DNA from: Hyphomicrobiales bacterium
GTDB taxonomy: Bacteria > Pseudomonadota > Alphaproteobacteria > Rhizobiales > Rhizobiaceae
Direction of reading: 5' to 3'
Assembly (NCBI GenBank): GCA_900465675.1
Contig: UBJR01000010.1
Coordinates: 62,001 to 126,000, forward strand
DNA: 64,000 nt
Shown here: piece after piece, positions 34,722-44,082 of the stretch
Numbering within the stretch: the stretch's first letter is position 1
Layout of the letters: every line of letters begins with the position of its first letter
Made by a program: the position numbers and the translations under genes
Notes under the pieces: generated by a model
The model's database searches: none
Seen by the model: the letters and a program-made list of their open reading frames with translations, nothing else
What the model was told of the DNA's origin: nothing

Positions 34722-36911
34722 TTGAGTTCAGACGTAACATCGCTCTCCCGGGAGCAGCTCGAAGAAGAAGTACGACGTCTGAGATCGCAGCAGCCAGACA
34801 GACCCCTCGGAGCAGGCAGTCACAGCGGCGTCGAGCCGGGACGCGGTGACGTGCCGCAATCGGCCGACGAGATGCAGATGCGCAGCGAGGCGCGCTATCG
34901 CGCACTGTTCGAGGCGATCGACGACGGCTTTTGCATCATCGAATTCATCGACGGTCCACATGGCCCCTTGAGCGACTATGTGCATATCGAGGCCAATTCC
35001 GGCTATGGGCGGCATACCGGGATCTCCGACATCATCGGCAAGACGCTGCGCGACATCGAACCGAATGCGCCAGACCAGTGGCTGACGCTCTATGGCGGCG
35101 TGCTGGAAAGTGGCCGGGCGATCCGCTTCGAGCAGCATTTCGTTGCCGTCGACCGCTATATCGAAGTCTCGGCCTCGCGCGTCGAGCCGGCAAGCCTGCG
35201 GCAGGTCTCGGTGCTGTTTCGGGATATCACCGCGCGCAGGCAGGCGGAAAATGCATTGCGTGACAGCGAGGCGACCGCGCGTGAGAATGTGCAGCGCGTT
35301 CAGCTGGCGCTGGCGGCCGGCGCCATCATAGGCACGTGGTTTTGGGACGTGCCGTCAAACCGGTTCACGGTGGATGAGGCCTTTGCGCGGGCATTCGGTC
35401 TCGATCCGGCGCTTGGCCGGATCGGACTCAGCCTCGATCAGGTGATCGAAACCGTTCATCCCGACGACAAGGCCTCGCTTTCGCAGGCCATGGGCGAAGC
35501 CCTAAGACGCGGCGGTCCCTATGCGCATCAATACCGGACGCGCCGCGCCGACGGGCAATATTACTGGCTGGAAGCCAATGGACGGGTCGAGCTTGCCGCC
35601 GATGGCACGCCGCTCAGCTTTCCCGGAGTGCTCCTCGACATCGAAACGCGCCGCGCCGTCGAGGCCGAACGCGACCGCGCCACGTCGGCACTTCGTTCGC
35701 TCAACGATACGCTGGAGCAGCGTGTCGCCGAGCGGACGGCGGAACTGATGCATGCCGAGGAGCAGCTGCGCCATTCGCAGAAGATGGAAGCTGTCGGTCA
35801 GCTGACCGGCGGTCTGGCGCATGATTTCAACAACCTGCTGGCCGGTATCTCCGGCTCCATGGAGCTGATGCAGACGCGCCTGGCGCAGGGCCGCATCAGC
35901 GAACTCGACCGCTACGTCACCGGCGCACAGGGCGCGGTCAAACGCGCGGCGGGCCTGACGCAGCGTCTGCTGGCGTTTTCGCGGCGGCAGACGCTCGATC
36001 CGAAACCGGCAACGCTCAATCGTCTGGTGTCTGGCATGCAGGACCTGGTGACCCGCAGCGTCGGGCCGACCATCGAGGTGGAGACGGCGCTGGCGGGCGG
36101 TCTGTGGACCACGTTCGTCGATATCGGACAGCTCGAAAACGCCCTGCTGAACCTCTGCCTCAACGCCAGGGATGCGATGCCCGATGGCGGAAAGCTGACG
36201 ATCGAGACCGGCAACCGATGGTTCGACGAGCGGGCTTCGCGACAGCGAGGGCTGTCGTCCGGGCAATATGTGTCGCTATGCGTCAGCGATACCGGCACCG
36301 GCATGACGCCGGATGTCGTGGAGCGGGCGTTCGATCCGTTCTTTACCACCAAGCCCACAGGGCAGGGCACCGGTCTCGGCCTGTCGATGGTGCATGGCTT
36401 TGCCGGCCAGTCCGGCGGGACGGCGCGCATCTATTCGGAGCTCGGCAAGGGCACGATGATCTGCATCTATCTGCCGCGCCATCTCGGCGATGCGGAAACG
36501 GCTGACGACATGTCGAGCCCGACGGTGACGCCGCGCGCTTCGGGCCACGAGACGATCCTCGTCGTCGATGACGAGCCGCTGGTGCGTATGGTGGCGGTCG
36601 AGATCCTAGAGGAGCTCGGTTATCACGTGCTGGAGGCCGATGACGGCATGAGCGCGATGCGGATCATGAATTCCGGCCAGCCGATCGATCTCCTGGTGAC
36701 CGATGTCGGACTGCCCGGCGGGATGAACGGGCGGCAGCTGGCCGATGCGATCAGGGCGACACGGCCCGATCTCCGTGTCCTGTTCGTTACCGGCTATGCC
36801 GAGAATGCGGTTCTGAACCACGGCCATCTCGATCACGGCATGCATGTGATGACCAAGCCGTTTCTCGGCGATGCTTTCGCCCGCCGGGTGAAAGATTTGC
36901 TGATCAAGTAA
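34722..36911 (+). CDS. Hybrid sensor histidine kinase (PAS-PAS-HisKA-HATPase-REC)
   Basis: 729 residues from a TTG start with AAAAGG nine bases before it. No membrane helix is visible, so it should be a cytoplasmic sensor. A first PAS domain (YRALFEAIDDGFCIIEF) and a second (GTWFWDVPSNRFTVDEAF) precede a coiled coil and the phospho-acceptor motif GGLAHDFNNLL near residue 366. The ATPase domain has NLCLNARDAM and DTGTGM, and FFTTKPTGQGTGLGLSM. A receiver domain ends the protein, with its Asp in LLVTDVGLPGG near residue 659. No cognate regulator gene is adjacent; signal and partner are unknown. Confidence 0.93.
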   Translation: MSSDVTSLSREQLEEEVRRLRSQQPDRPLGAGSHSGVEPGRGDVPQSADEMQMRSEARYRALFEAIDDGFCIIEFIDGPHGPLSDYVHIEANSGYGRHTGISDIIGKTLRDIEPNAPDQWLTLYGGVLESGRAIRFEQHFVAVDRYIEVSASRVEPASLRQVSVLFRDITARRQAENALRDSEATARENVQRVQLALAAGAIIGTWFWDVPSNRFTVDEAFARAFGLDPALGRIGLSLDQVIETVHPDDKASLSQAMGEALRRGGPYAHQYRTRRADGQYYWLEANGRVELAADGTPLSFPGVLLDIETRRAVEAERDRATSALRSLNDTLEQRVAERTAELMHAEEQLRHSQKMEAVGQLTGGLAHDFNNLLAGISGSMELMQTRLAQGRISELDRYVTGAQGAVKRAAGLTQRLLAFSRRQTLDPKPATLNRLVSGMQDLVTRSVGPTIEVETALAGGLWTTFVDIGQLENALLNLCLNARDAMPDGGKLTIETGNRWFDERASRQRGLSSGQYVSLCVSDTGTGMTPDVVERAFDPFFTTKPTGQGTGLGLSMVHGFAGQSGGTARIYSELGKGTMICIYLPRHLGDAETADDMSSPTVTPRASGHETILVVDDEPLVRMVAVEILEELGYHVLEADDGMSAMRIMNSGQPIDLLVTDVGLPGGMNGRQLADAIRATRPDLRVLFVTGYAENAVLNHGHLDHGMHVMTKPFLGDAFARRVKDLLIK

Positions 36912-37232
36912 CGGATCGCCTAAGACTGCCGCCCGCATTCTTCCAGCACTGCCGGAACAGCGAGAATAGCACGCGTGGAGCCGCCGGAATCTTCTTCCAC
37001 GGCTTCGCGATGCTGGCGATTTGTTAAGTAATTTTCTTGAGATTATAGCTTTGTTGTTTCATGATCATTGCGGCACGAAGTTTTTCGCGCCGGGCCTTAC
37101 GGCGATCGATGTTTGATCGTTTCAGTCATGAACATGTTTCTTCGTATGGGCGGGGATGCTTGGAAAGCTATTCTTTAGCTTTTCTTCATATGCGCTTTGC
37201 GGGCTTGCGGCAGAGTTGGTTAGGGAAGTTGC
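36912..37232. other. Intergenic region, 321 bases
   Basis: AT-rich compared with its surroundings, especially 37010-37075. It contains a possible weak hairpin AAAGCTA-TTCTT-TAGCTTT at 37164-37182 and the GNAT gene's ribosome site (AGGGAAG). I see no further gene or convincing RNA. Confidence 0.5.
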
Positions 37233-38078
37233 ATGAATTCGGAGTTTGCGGTTCGTCCCATGCGGCCGGGCGAGTTGGAGCTTGTACTCGAGTGGGCCCG
37301 GCAGGAAGGCTGGAATCCCGGCCTCGACGATTCCCTTGCATTTCATGACGCCGATCCGTCCGGCTTCTTTGTCGGCGCCATAGGCGAAGTGCCTGTCGGC
37401 TCGATCTCGGTCGTCAAATATGGCGACAGTTTCGCCTTTCTCGGCCTCTATATCGTTCACCCGGATTTCCGTGGCAAAGGCTATGGCAAGGCGATCTGGA
37501 ATGCCGGTATGGCGTCGGCCGAAGGCCGCACCATCGGCCTCGATGGCGTCGAGGCGCAGCAGCCGAGTTACCGCAAGGCGGGTTTCGAGCCTGCCTACAA
37601 GACGATCCGCTTCGGCGGCATAGCCAAGCCTGCACCGCAATCGCCGCAGCTCGCACAAGCGGTTTCCGACAAGACAGATGGCATCGCCCGCTACGACTCC
37701 TCGATCTTCCCCGCATCGCGTCCCGAGTTCATCAGCGCCTGGTGCACCAGCCGCAAGGGCCGCAAGAGTGCCGTCGTGCGCAAGAGCGGCAAGATCCGCG
37801 GCTATGGCACGATCCGCCGCTGTTACGAGGGCTACAAGATCGGCCCGCTATTTGCCGCCGATGCCGACACGGCGGCGGCGCTCATTGCGCAGCTCGTCAC
37901 CGAGGCGAACGGCGCCCGGATCTTCATCGACGTGCCGGCCGATAACGCGGAGGCTATCGCGCTCGCCGAGGCGATCGGGCTTAAGCCGGTAATGGAGACG
38001 ATGCGCATGTATCGCGGCCAGGCGCCGGTGATCCCGCTGAAGAACGTCTACGGCGTGACGACGCTGGAACTCGGTTAG
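37233..38078 (+). CDS. GNAT family N-acetyltransferase (tandem-domain)
   Basis: 281 residues, longer than a single GNAT domain. The N-terminal half has the acetyl-CoA loop HPDFRGKGYGKAIW. The C-terminal half (about residues 150-281) resembles a second, degenerate GNAT-like fold found in such two-domain proteins, with EAIALAEAIGLKPVMETMRMYRG. The acceptor is unknown. The gene ends by overlapping the stop of the convergent EamA gene by four bases. Confidence 0.85.
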   Translation: MNSEFAVRPMRPGELELVLEWARQEGWNPGLDDSLAFHDADPSGFFVGAIGEVPVGSISVVKYGDSFAFLGLYIVHPDFRGKGYGKAIWNAGMASAEGRTIGLDGVEAQQPSYRKAGFEPAYKTIRFGGIAKPAPQSPQLAQAVSDKTDGIARYDSSIFPASRPEFISAWCTSRKGRKSAVVRKSGKIRGYGTIRRCYEGYKIGPLFAADADTAAALIAQLVTEANGARIFIDVPADNAEAIALAEAIGLKPVMETMRMYRGQAPVIPLKNVYGVTTLELG

Positions 38079-38992
38079 TCGACCGGCGAGGCTGGCGTCG
38101 TGGGAGCGGATGCCTTTGGGCGTCCCTTCTCGGCGATGGCGATCCCGCCGAGCGTCAGCGCCAGTGCAATCATGTGGAAGACCTGCAGCTCTTCTCCGAG
38201 AAGCAGAACTGACAGCAGAGTGCCGAAAACCGGCACCAGATTGATGAACAGCCCGGCGCGATTGGCGCCGATCGTTTCGACACCCTTGATGTAGAGGATC
38301 TGCGCCAGTAGCGACGCGAAGATCGCCGTGTAGAAGGCGATCACCCAGCCGTTGGCATCGGGCACCTGGATATTGCCTTTCGAGCCTTCCCAGATCAGCA
38401 ACGGGATCGAGCTCAGTGCGGCAGCAAGTGCCGGGATCGCCATCAGCGTGCGCCAGTCGACGGGCGGTTTCCAGCGCAGAAAGATCGTATAGACGGAATA
38501 GGCGACGACGGCGATCAGCATTAGCGCGTCGCCGCGGTTGAGGCTGAGCTGCAGCAGCGTGGCGAAATCGCCGTGGGCCGCCGTCAGTGCGACGCCGACC
38601 AGCGTCATGCCGAAGCCAGCGAATTGCGCCAACGAGACGCTGGTGCGGAAGAAGACGAAGTTCAGCAGGAAGATCAGCATCGGGATGCCTGCCTGCTCGA
38701 TCGCCACGTTAATCGCCGTCGTATACTGCACGGCGGAATAGAGCATGGCGTTGAAGGTCGTGTAGCCGATGATGCCGTAGAAGAAGAGCAGCGGCAGGTT
38801 CTTGCGCACCAGCGGCCAGTCGCGCTTGAGGTAGGGCAGGGAGATCGCGGCGATCAATGCCGTTGCCAGCGTCCAGCGCAGCAGGGTCAGCATCATAGGG
38901 CTGATATGGCCAAGCGCCAGCTTGCCGGCCACCGCATTGCCGCCCCAGCACAGCGTTGCGATGACGAGGCAAATATAGGCCGTGATCTGCAC
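38075..38992 (-). CDS. EamA/DMT family transporter
   Basis: 305 residues from a GTG at 38992 with GGAAAG seven bases upstream; the open frame is 95 codons longer but the extra part lacks coding character and would run into the purA leader. Ten hydrophobic segments in two EamA repeats (ICLVIATLCWGGNAVAGKLALG and the second repeat beginning MLIAVVAYSVYTIFLRW). It probably exports a small metabolite or amino acid. It shares its promoter region with the divergent purA. Confidence 0.88.
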   Translation of the reverse strand: MQITAYICLVIATLCWGGNAVAGKLALGHISPMMLTLLRWTLATALIAAISLPYLKRDWPLVRKNLPLLFFYGIIGYTTFNAMLYSAVQYTTAINVAIEQAGIPMLIFLLNFVFFRTSVSLAQFAGFGMTLVGVALTAAHGDFATLLQLSLNRGDALMLIAVVAYSVYTIFLRWKPPVDWRTLMAIPALAAALSSIPLLIWEGSKGNIQVPDANGWVIAFYTAIFASLLAQILYIKGVETIGANRAGLFINLVPVFGTLLSVLLLGEELQVFHMIALALTLGGIAIAEKGRPKASAPTTPASPVD

Positions 38993-39188
38993 GATGATTC
39001 TTTCCGTATCGGTGATTGGCCGGACAGGAGGCGGGGCGTGGCTCCGGCAATAGCCCGCGGCGGGCTGTTTTGTCACGCAAAAAGCCCATTTCACCGCGAT
39101 AACAGGGTCGCTTTCCAAAAAACAAACCTTTATAGATGCGCGGGTTTGAGCAGGGCGCGGATAATCCGCCGGTAACAGGAAGAGTTGG

Positions 39189-40484
39189 ATGACGAACGTA
39201 GTCGTGGTCGGTTCCCAATGGGGTGACGAAGGCAAGGGCAAGATTGTCGATTGGCTTTCGGAACGTGCGGACGTCATCGTTCGCTATCAGGGCGGCCATA
39301 ATGCAGGTCATACGCTGGTCATCGACGGCGTCAGCTACAAGCTGGCGCTGCTGCCGTCCGGCCTCGTTCGTGGCAAGCTCAGCGTCATCGGCAACGGTGT
39401 CGTTGTCGATCCGCATCACTTCGTCGCCGAAGTCGAGAAGCTGCGCGCCCAGGGCGTCAATGTCACCCCTGAAGTGCTGCGCATCGCCGACAACGCGCCG
39501 CTGATCCTGTCGCTGCACCGCGATCTCGACGGTTTCCGTGAAGACGCCGCCTCCAACAGCGGCACCAAGATCGGTACCACCCGCCGCGGCATCGGCCCGG
39601 CCTATGAAGACAAGGTCGGCCGCCGCGCCATCCGCGCCATCGATCTTGCCGATCCGGAAACGCTGCCGGCCAAGATCGACCGTCTCCTGACCCATCACAA
39701 CGCCCTGCGCCGTGGCCTCGGCCTGCCGGAAATTTCGGTGGAATCGCTGGAGAAGGAACTGAACGACGTTGCCGCTCAGGTTCTGCCCTATGTCGATCAG
39801 GTCTGGCGCATTCTCGACGACCAGCGCAAGGCCGGTGCCCGCATCCTGTTCGAAGGCGCCCAGGGTGCGCTGCTCGACAACGACCACGGCACGTATCCGT
39901 TCGTGACCTCGTCGAACACCGTTGCCGGTCAGGCGGCTGCAGGCTCCGGCCTCGGCCCGACGGCGATCGGCTATGTCCTCGGCATCACCAAGGCCTACAC
40001 GACCCGCGTCGGCGAAGGTCCGTTCCCGTGCGAGCTGAACGATGAGATCGGCAAGCACCTGTCGACCGTCGGCCGCGAAGTCGGCGTCAACACCGGCCGT
40101 CCGCGCCGCTGCGGCTGGTTCGATTCGGTTCTGGTGCGCCAGACGGTGAAGACCTCCGGCATCACCGGCATCGCGCTGACCAAGCTCGACGTCCTCGATG
40201 GCTTGGATGAACTGAAGATCTGCGTTGCCTACAAGCTCGACGGGAAGGAGATCGATTATCTTCCGGCAAGCCAGGCCGCGCAGGCCCGTGTCGAGCCCGT
40301 CTACATCACGCTCGAGGGATGGAAGGAATCGACTGTCGGTGCCCGCAGCTGGGCCGATCTTCCGGCGCAGGCGATCAAGTATGTACGCCAGGTCGAGGAG
40401 CTGATCGGCGCACCGGTCGCCTTGTTGTCCACAAGCCCTGAGCGAGATGACACCATACTTGTGACCGATCCCTTTGAGGATTAA
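39189..40484 (+). CDS. purA: Adenylosuccinate synthetase
   Basis: 431 residues, the normal bacterial length. Start MTNVVVVGSQWGDEGKGK gives the GTP-binding loop (G12-K18), followed by GHNAGHT and the IMP-binding GTTRRGIGPAYEDK. It makes adenylosuccinate from IMP and aspartate in AMP synthesis. AGGAAGAGTTGG precedes the ATG. The large membrane protein 59 bases downstream is on the same strand and may share its transcript. Confidence 0.97.
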   Translation: MTNVVVVGSQWGDEGKGKIVDWLSERADVIVRYQGGHNAGHTLVIDGVSYKLALLPSGLVRGKLSVIGNGVVVDPHHFVAEVEKLRAQGVNVTPEVLRIADNAPLILSLHRDLDGFREDAASNSGTKIGTTRRGIGPAYEDKVGRRAIRAIDLADPETLPAKIDRLLTHHNALRRGLGLPEISVESLEKELNDVAAQVLPYVDQVWRILDDQRKAGARILFEGAQGALLDNDHGTYPFVTSSNTVAGQAAAGSGLGPTAIGYVLGITKAYTTRVGEGPFPCELNDEIGKHLSTVGREVGVNTGRPRRCGWFDSVLVRQTVKTSGITGIALTKLDVLDGLDELKICVAYKLDGKEIDYLPASQAAQARVEPVYITLEGWKESTVGARSWADLPAQAIKYVRQVEELIGAPVALLSTSPERDDTILVTDPFED

Positions 40485-40543
40485 TGTCGCGGGTCATTGC
40501 GATTTGGCCCGTGCGTTAAGCCGGGCCTTTTGAGAAAGTACGA

Positions 40544-42916
40544 ATGGCGGATTTTATTGCAGTCATCCGGCGGGCCGTTGACGGTCTGACCGAAAATACG
40601 CCCGAGATGCGGGTGAAGGTTTACGAGCGGGCCCGCGGCGCAGTGCAGCGGCAGCTCGAAAACATGAAGCCGCGTCCGCCGGAAGCGATGTTGCAACGGC
40701 AGCTTGAAAAGCTGGATGCCGCCATTCGTGAAGTCGAGGCCGAGCATGCCGAGGCGCTGCCGGACGACAACGCCGTAGCGCTTGAGCCTATAGCCGCTGC
40801 CGAGGCCATCCCCGAGCCCGTCTACGAAGAGCCGGCAGCGGAAGCGCCGGTCGAAGAGCCAGTGCATGCTGGGGCCGAGCCGGTTGAAGACGCCGCTCCG
40901 GAAGAGCATTCCGCCTACGAGGAGCCTGTCGCCCACCAAGAGCCTGCCGCCGCCGAGCCTGCCTACGAAGAGCCGCAGCCCATCTATCATGAAGAAGCGG
41001 CACCCGCCGCCGAACCCGAAGTGCACGCAGAAGAGCCTGCGCCGTGGCAGCAGCCTGCCGAGGACGCGCCTGCTGAAACCTGGCACGCCCCGCAGCACGA
41101 AGAGCCGGTCGAGCCGGAACACCACGTTGCCGCCGAAACCGCAGTCTTCGAAGAACATCACGCCGAACCGGAACCGGTGGAAGCCGTCGAGCCGCTTCGC
41201 GCCAGCGAATATAATCCGGCCAACCGCCTGGTTGAGCCTTTCGCCTCGTTCGAGAAGCCGCAGGAATTTGTCGAGCAGACGCAGGAAGAGCCGCTGCAGA
41301 GCGATGCCGCCGGGCGTTTCGAACCTGTGTGGAGCGAGCCCGTTGCCGAGGCGCCCGCCGAGCCGCCGAAGGATGCAGAAACGGTCTGGGCCGATCAGGA
41401 ACTGCACAACTTCTCCAGCCTTGCGCCTGCGGCCAATGCCGATTCCGGCGCCCGCGCCTTCGAAGAGGCGCTGTCGGGTCTGAGCTCTGTGCCGGAGCCC
41501 GCCAAGATGCCTCCGGCGCACGAAGGCTTCTCATGGGAAGCGGCAGCCTTCGACGACCTGCCGCCGATCGATGCGCCCAAGAAGGCCGCAGCGGCACCGC
41601 ATGGCGACGATTCCGATCTGTTTTCCGAAGTGCATGGCAACAAGGCAGCGCCCGCGCAACCGGCACCCGATGTGCCCGGCAGCGAGTGGAAGGAAGCCGA
41701 ATCGCTTCGCGGCTACGGCCGCCGCGGCAGCGTTGCCAATGACGACGACGATACGGCACCGGTTGCCGATATCGACCAGATTGTCGCTGCCAAGCTGCAG
41801 AACAAGAACTTCCGCATGGAGCCGAAGCGCCGCCGCTTCGGCTCCGGCAGGATCATCGGTACGCTCGTTGCTCTCGCCGTGCTTGGCGGTGGCGGCTACG
41901 CGGCGTGGATGAAGCGCGACGAGCTGAACGCCATGGTCAATGGCCTGATCAGCTCGGCGCCGAAGACCGCCGAAACGACGAAACCCGCAGCGACCACGAC
42001 GCCGCCCACCACCGCGCCGGCATCGGGCACCGCTCCTGCGGCCAACGACAGCTCCGCAGCCCCGGCTGAAAGCAACAAGCAGGTTGCCGCCGTGGATGAC
42101 GGCGCGTCGGTCAGCAACAAGTTCAACCAGCGCCTGATGGCCGACGGCAGCGAGACGGATCCGGGTCCCGCCACGGTCGCCACGACACCGACAGCCGAAG
42201 GCAAGTCGGTTGCGCAGCAGAGCGTCGCTTCTGCCGCCCCGGCCGTACAGGCACAGGCTACGCCTGCGGCGCAGCCGGGCGCTGCCAATGCACAGCAGCC
42301 ACCTGCAACGGATGCGCCGGCCCCGGCTGCCGCGCAGACGCAGACACCGGTCGGCGCATCGGAAAAGATGTTCCTCTATGAGGAGCGTATTGGCCAGAGC
42401 TCGCCGACGGCGATCCAGGGTTCGGTCGTCTGGAGCGTCCAGCACGAGAAGGGCGCCAACGGCAAGGATGAGGCGACGGTGCAGGGCAACGTCACCGTTC
42501 CCGAGCGCAATCTCTCGGCTCTCGTGACCTTCAAGCGCAATTCCGACCCGTCGCTGCCCGCCAGCCATCTGGTCGAAATCGTCTTCTCGGTACCGCCGAA
42601 TTTTGAAGGCGGTAAGATCGACAGCGTTCAGCGCATCTCGATGAAGCGGACCGAGCAGGACCGCGGCGACGCGCTGATCGCCGTTCCGGCCAAGATCACC
42701 GACGATTTCCACATGATCGCCCTGAACGACTATCCGGACGCCCGCAAGTCGAACCTCGACCTGCTCGCCACCCGCGACTGGATCGACATCCCGATCACCT
42801 ACCGCAACGGCCGCCGTGCCCTGATCACCATGCAGAAGGGTTCGACCGGCGGCGCCGCGTTCAACACCGCGATCAGCAGCTGGACCGCCCTCGGCGACGT
42901 CAGCACCAGCCAGTAA
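40544..42916 (+). CDS. Conserved large acidic one-pass membrane protein of unknown function
   Basis: 790 residues. A conserved N-terminal helical domain (about 1-75, MADFIAVIRRAVDGLTENTPEM) is followed by about 300 residues rich in Glu, Pro and Ala with many EEP/EPV repeats, a basic stretch (MEPKRRRFGSGR), one membrane helix near residues 436-455, a Thr/Pro/Ala-rich linker and a folded C-terminal domain of about 190 residues (EKMFLYEERIG to the end). Positive charge before the helix places the N-terminus in the cytoplasm and the C-terminal domain in the periplasm. I know it only as a rhizobial conserved protein next to purA; no function is known to me. Confidence 0.85.
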   Translation: MADFIAVIRRAVDGLTENTPEMRVKVYERARGAVQRQLENMKPRPPEAMLQRQLEKLDAAIREVEAEHAEALPDDNAVALEPIAAAEAIPEPVYEEPAAEAPVEEPVHAGAEPVEDAAPEEHSAYEEPVAHQEPAAAEPAYEEPQPIYHEEAAPAAEPEVHAEEPAPWQQPAEDAPAETWHAPQHEEPVEPEHHVAAETAVFEEHHAEPEPVEAVEPLRASEYNPANRLVEPFASFEKPQEFVEQTQEEPLQSDAAGRFEPVWSEPVAEAPAEPPKDAETVWADQELHNFSSLAPAANADSGARAFEEALSGLSSVPEPAKMPPAHEGFSWEAAAFDDLPPIDAPKKAAAAPHGDDSDLFSEVHGNKAAPAQPAPDVPGSEWKEAESLRGYGRRGSVANDDDDTAPVADIDQIVAAKLQNKNFRMEPKRRRFGSGRIIGTLVALAVLGGGGYAAWMKRDELNAMVNGLISSAPKTAETTKPAATTTPPTTAPASGTAPAANDSSAAPAESNKQVAAVDDGASVSNKFNQRLMADGSETDPGPATVATTPTAEGKSVAQQSVASAAPAVQAQATPAAQPGAANAQQPPATDAPAPAAAQTQTPVGASEKMFLYEERIGQSSPTAIQGSVVWSVQHEKGANGKDEATVQGNVTVPERNLSALVTFKRNSDPSLPASHLVEIVFSVPPNFEGGKIDSVQRISMKRTEQDRGDALIAVPAKITDDFHMIALNDYPDARKSNLDLLATRDWIDIPITYRNGRRALITMQKGSTGGAAFNTAISSWTALGDVSTSQ

Positions 42917-42928
42917 AATCTGGCTGGT
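42905..42928 (+). terminator. Hairpin overlapping the stop codon of the large membrane protein
   Basis: ACCAGCCAG-TAAAAT-CTGGCTGGT, a perfect nine-base stem with the stop codon in its loop. There is no T-tract, so it may be a 3' stabiliser rather than a terminator. Confidence 0.45.
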
Positions 42929-42940
42929 AGCCACAAAACG

Positions 42941-42964
42941 AGGCGGTTCCTGCGGGGACCGCCT
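42941..42964 (+). terminator. Second hairpin after the large membrane protein
   Basis: AGGCGGT and ACCGCCT flank a ten-base loop. It lacks a T-run; with the hairpin just upstream it probably marks the transcript end. Confidence 0.35.
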
Positions 42965-43135
42965 GCCGTTCACGCGCGGGAAACATCTCCAGTTCTATCC
43001 ACGAACCGCGGTTGGCGGGACGATTACGAGTGTCGAATTTTCGAACTCGGTCGAATCCGCGCGTTGGAAAGGGACATAGCGAATAGTCAGAATCGCGGGG
43101 AACGCTTGCGCTTCTCGTCTAAGCAGATTACAACA

Positions 43136-43153
43136 CTGAACTATATGGTTCAG
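43136..43153. promoter_or_regulatory. Candidate ArsR operator overlapping the start codon
   Basis: CTGAAC-TATATG-GTTCAG is a perfect inverted repeat whose spacer contains the ATG of the ArsR gene. Occupation by the regulator would block its own expression and that of the coupled SRPBCC gene. Confidence 0.45.
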
Positions 43154-43501
43154 TATATAGCTCCTCCTCTTGATCTCTCGTTCGCGGCGCTTTCCGATGC
43201 AACACGCCGTGGGATCATCGATCTGCTCGGTCATGGGGACGCATCTATTACCAGTCTCGCTGATGCCTTTCAGATGACGCTGACTGGCATGAAGAAGCAC
43301 GTCCAGGTTCTTGAGAGGGCCGGGCTTGTCGTCACACAGAAGGTTGGAAGGGTGAGAACCTGCAGGCTTGGAAAACGCGGCCTCAAGGCGGAGGCGGAGT
43401 GGATAGAGGCGCACCGCAAGCTCTTCGAGGCCCGTTTCGACGCGTTGGATGAAATCATCAACGAAATACAACAGGGAGGAAGCGATGAAGGAGCAGTTTG
43501 A
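43145..43501 (+). CDS. ArsR family transcriptional regulator
   Basis: 118 residues from the ATG at 43145; an upstream ATG at 43064 would add 27 residues that do not resemble the family. The winged helix is clear (LSDATRRGIIDLLGHGDASITSLADAFQMTLTGMKKHVQVLERAGLV). No metal-binding cysteine pair is visible, so it belongs to the non-metal ArsR branch usually encoded beside SRPBCC proteins. It overlaps the SRPBCC gene by 17 bases. Confidence 0.9.
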   Translation: MVQYIAPPLDLSFAALSDATRRGIIDLLGHGDASITSLADAFQMTLTGMKKHVQVLERAGLVVTQKVGRVRTCRLGKRGLKAEAEWIEAHRKLFEARFDALDEIINEIQQGGSDEGAV

Positions 43502-43994
43502 GAGTACAGGCGCGCAGAACCCCACGTCAGTCCAGCGCAAAGGGGATCGCGAACTCGTCATTACGCGAACATTCAATGCGCCGCCGAGCACGGTCTACAG
43601 GGCGTGGAGCCAGCCGGAGCTGTTTCAGCGCTGGTGGGTGCCGGAATCGGCGCCGGGCGGGGTTTCGCTCGTATCGTGCGACATGGACGTTCGGACCGGC
43701 GGCAAATATCGGCTTGAATTCGGCACTGGCGGTTCGGATACCATGGCCTTCTACGGTAAGTATCTCGAGGTCGTGCCCAACGAGCGTATCGTCTGGACCA
43801 ATGACGAGGGCGAAGAGGGCGCGATCACGACCGTGACCTTCGAGGATCAGGGCGGGAAAACCCTGTTGACCTTCCACGAAGTCTATCCGTCCAGGGAGGC
43901 GCTTGAACAAGCACTGCAGGAAGGCGCGGCCGCATTGCCGGAACAACTGGAACAACTCCGCAAATTTCTTTCCAGCATCGGCGATCATTGCTGA
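43485..43994 (+). CDS. SRPBCC (AHSA1-type) domain protein
   Basis: 169 residues from the ATG at 43485 with AGGGAGGAAGCG before it. The fold signature is visible: ITRTFNAPPSTVYRAWSQPELFQRWWVPES and GGKYRLEF. These START-like domains bind hydrophobic ligands in a cavity. It overlaps the ArsR gene, and such pairs are common in proteobacteria, but the ligand and purpose are unknown. Confidence 0.9.
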   Translation: MKEQFESTGAQNPTSVQRKGDRELVITRTFNAPPSTVYRAWSQPELFQRWWVPESAPGGVSLVSCDMDVRTGGKYRLEFGTGGSDTMAFYGKYLEVVPNERIVWTNDEGEEGAITTVTFEDQGGKTLLTFHEVYPSREALEQALQEGAAALPEQLEQLRKFLSSIGDHC

Positions 43995-44028
43995 CATGGT
44001 ATCGTGAAGCCCAGCGCTTCCACATTGC

Positions 44029-44058
44029 AAAAAAGGCGGGCCATTGGCCCGCCTTTTT
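44029..44058. terminator. Bidirectional terminator between SRPBCC gene and rpoH
   Basis: GGCGGGCC-ATT-GGCCCGCC flanked by an A-run on the left and a T-run on the right, so it can stop transcripts from both converging genes. Confidence 0.88.
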
Positions 44059-44082
44059 CAATTGTTGTTCTACTGCAGGCGC

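Noticed and set aside
41531..42973. A 480-codon minus-strand open frame
   Set aside because: It is antisense to the large acidic membrane protein; composition is explained by the sense codons and no motif is visible.
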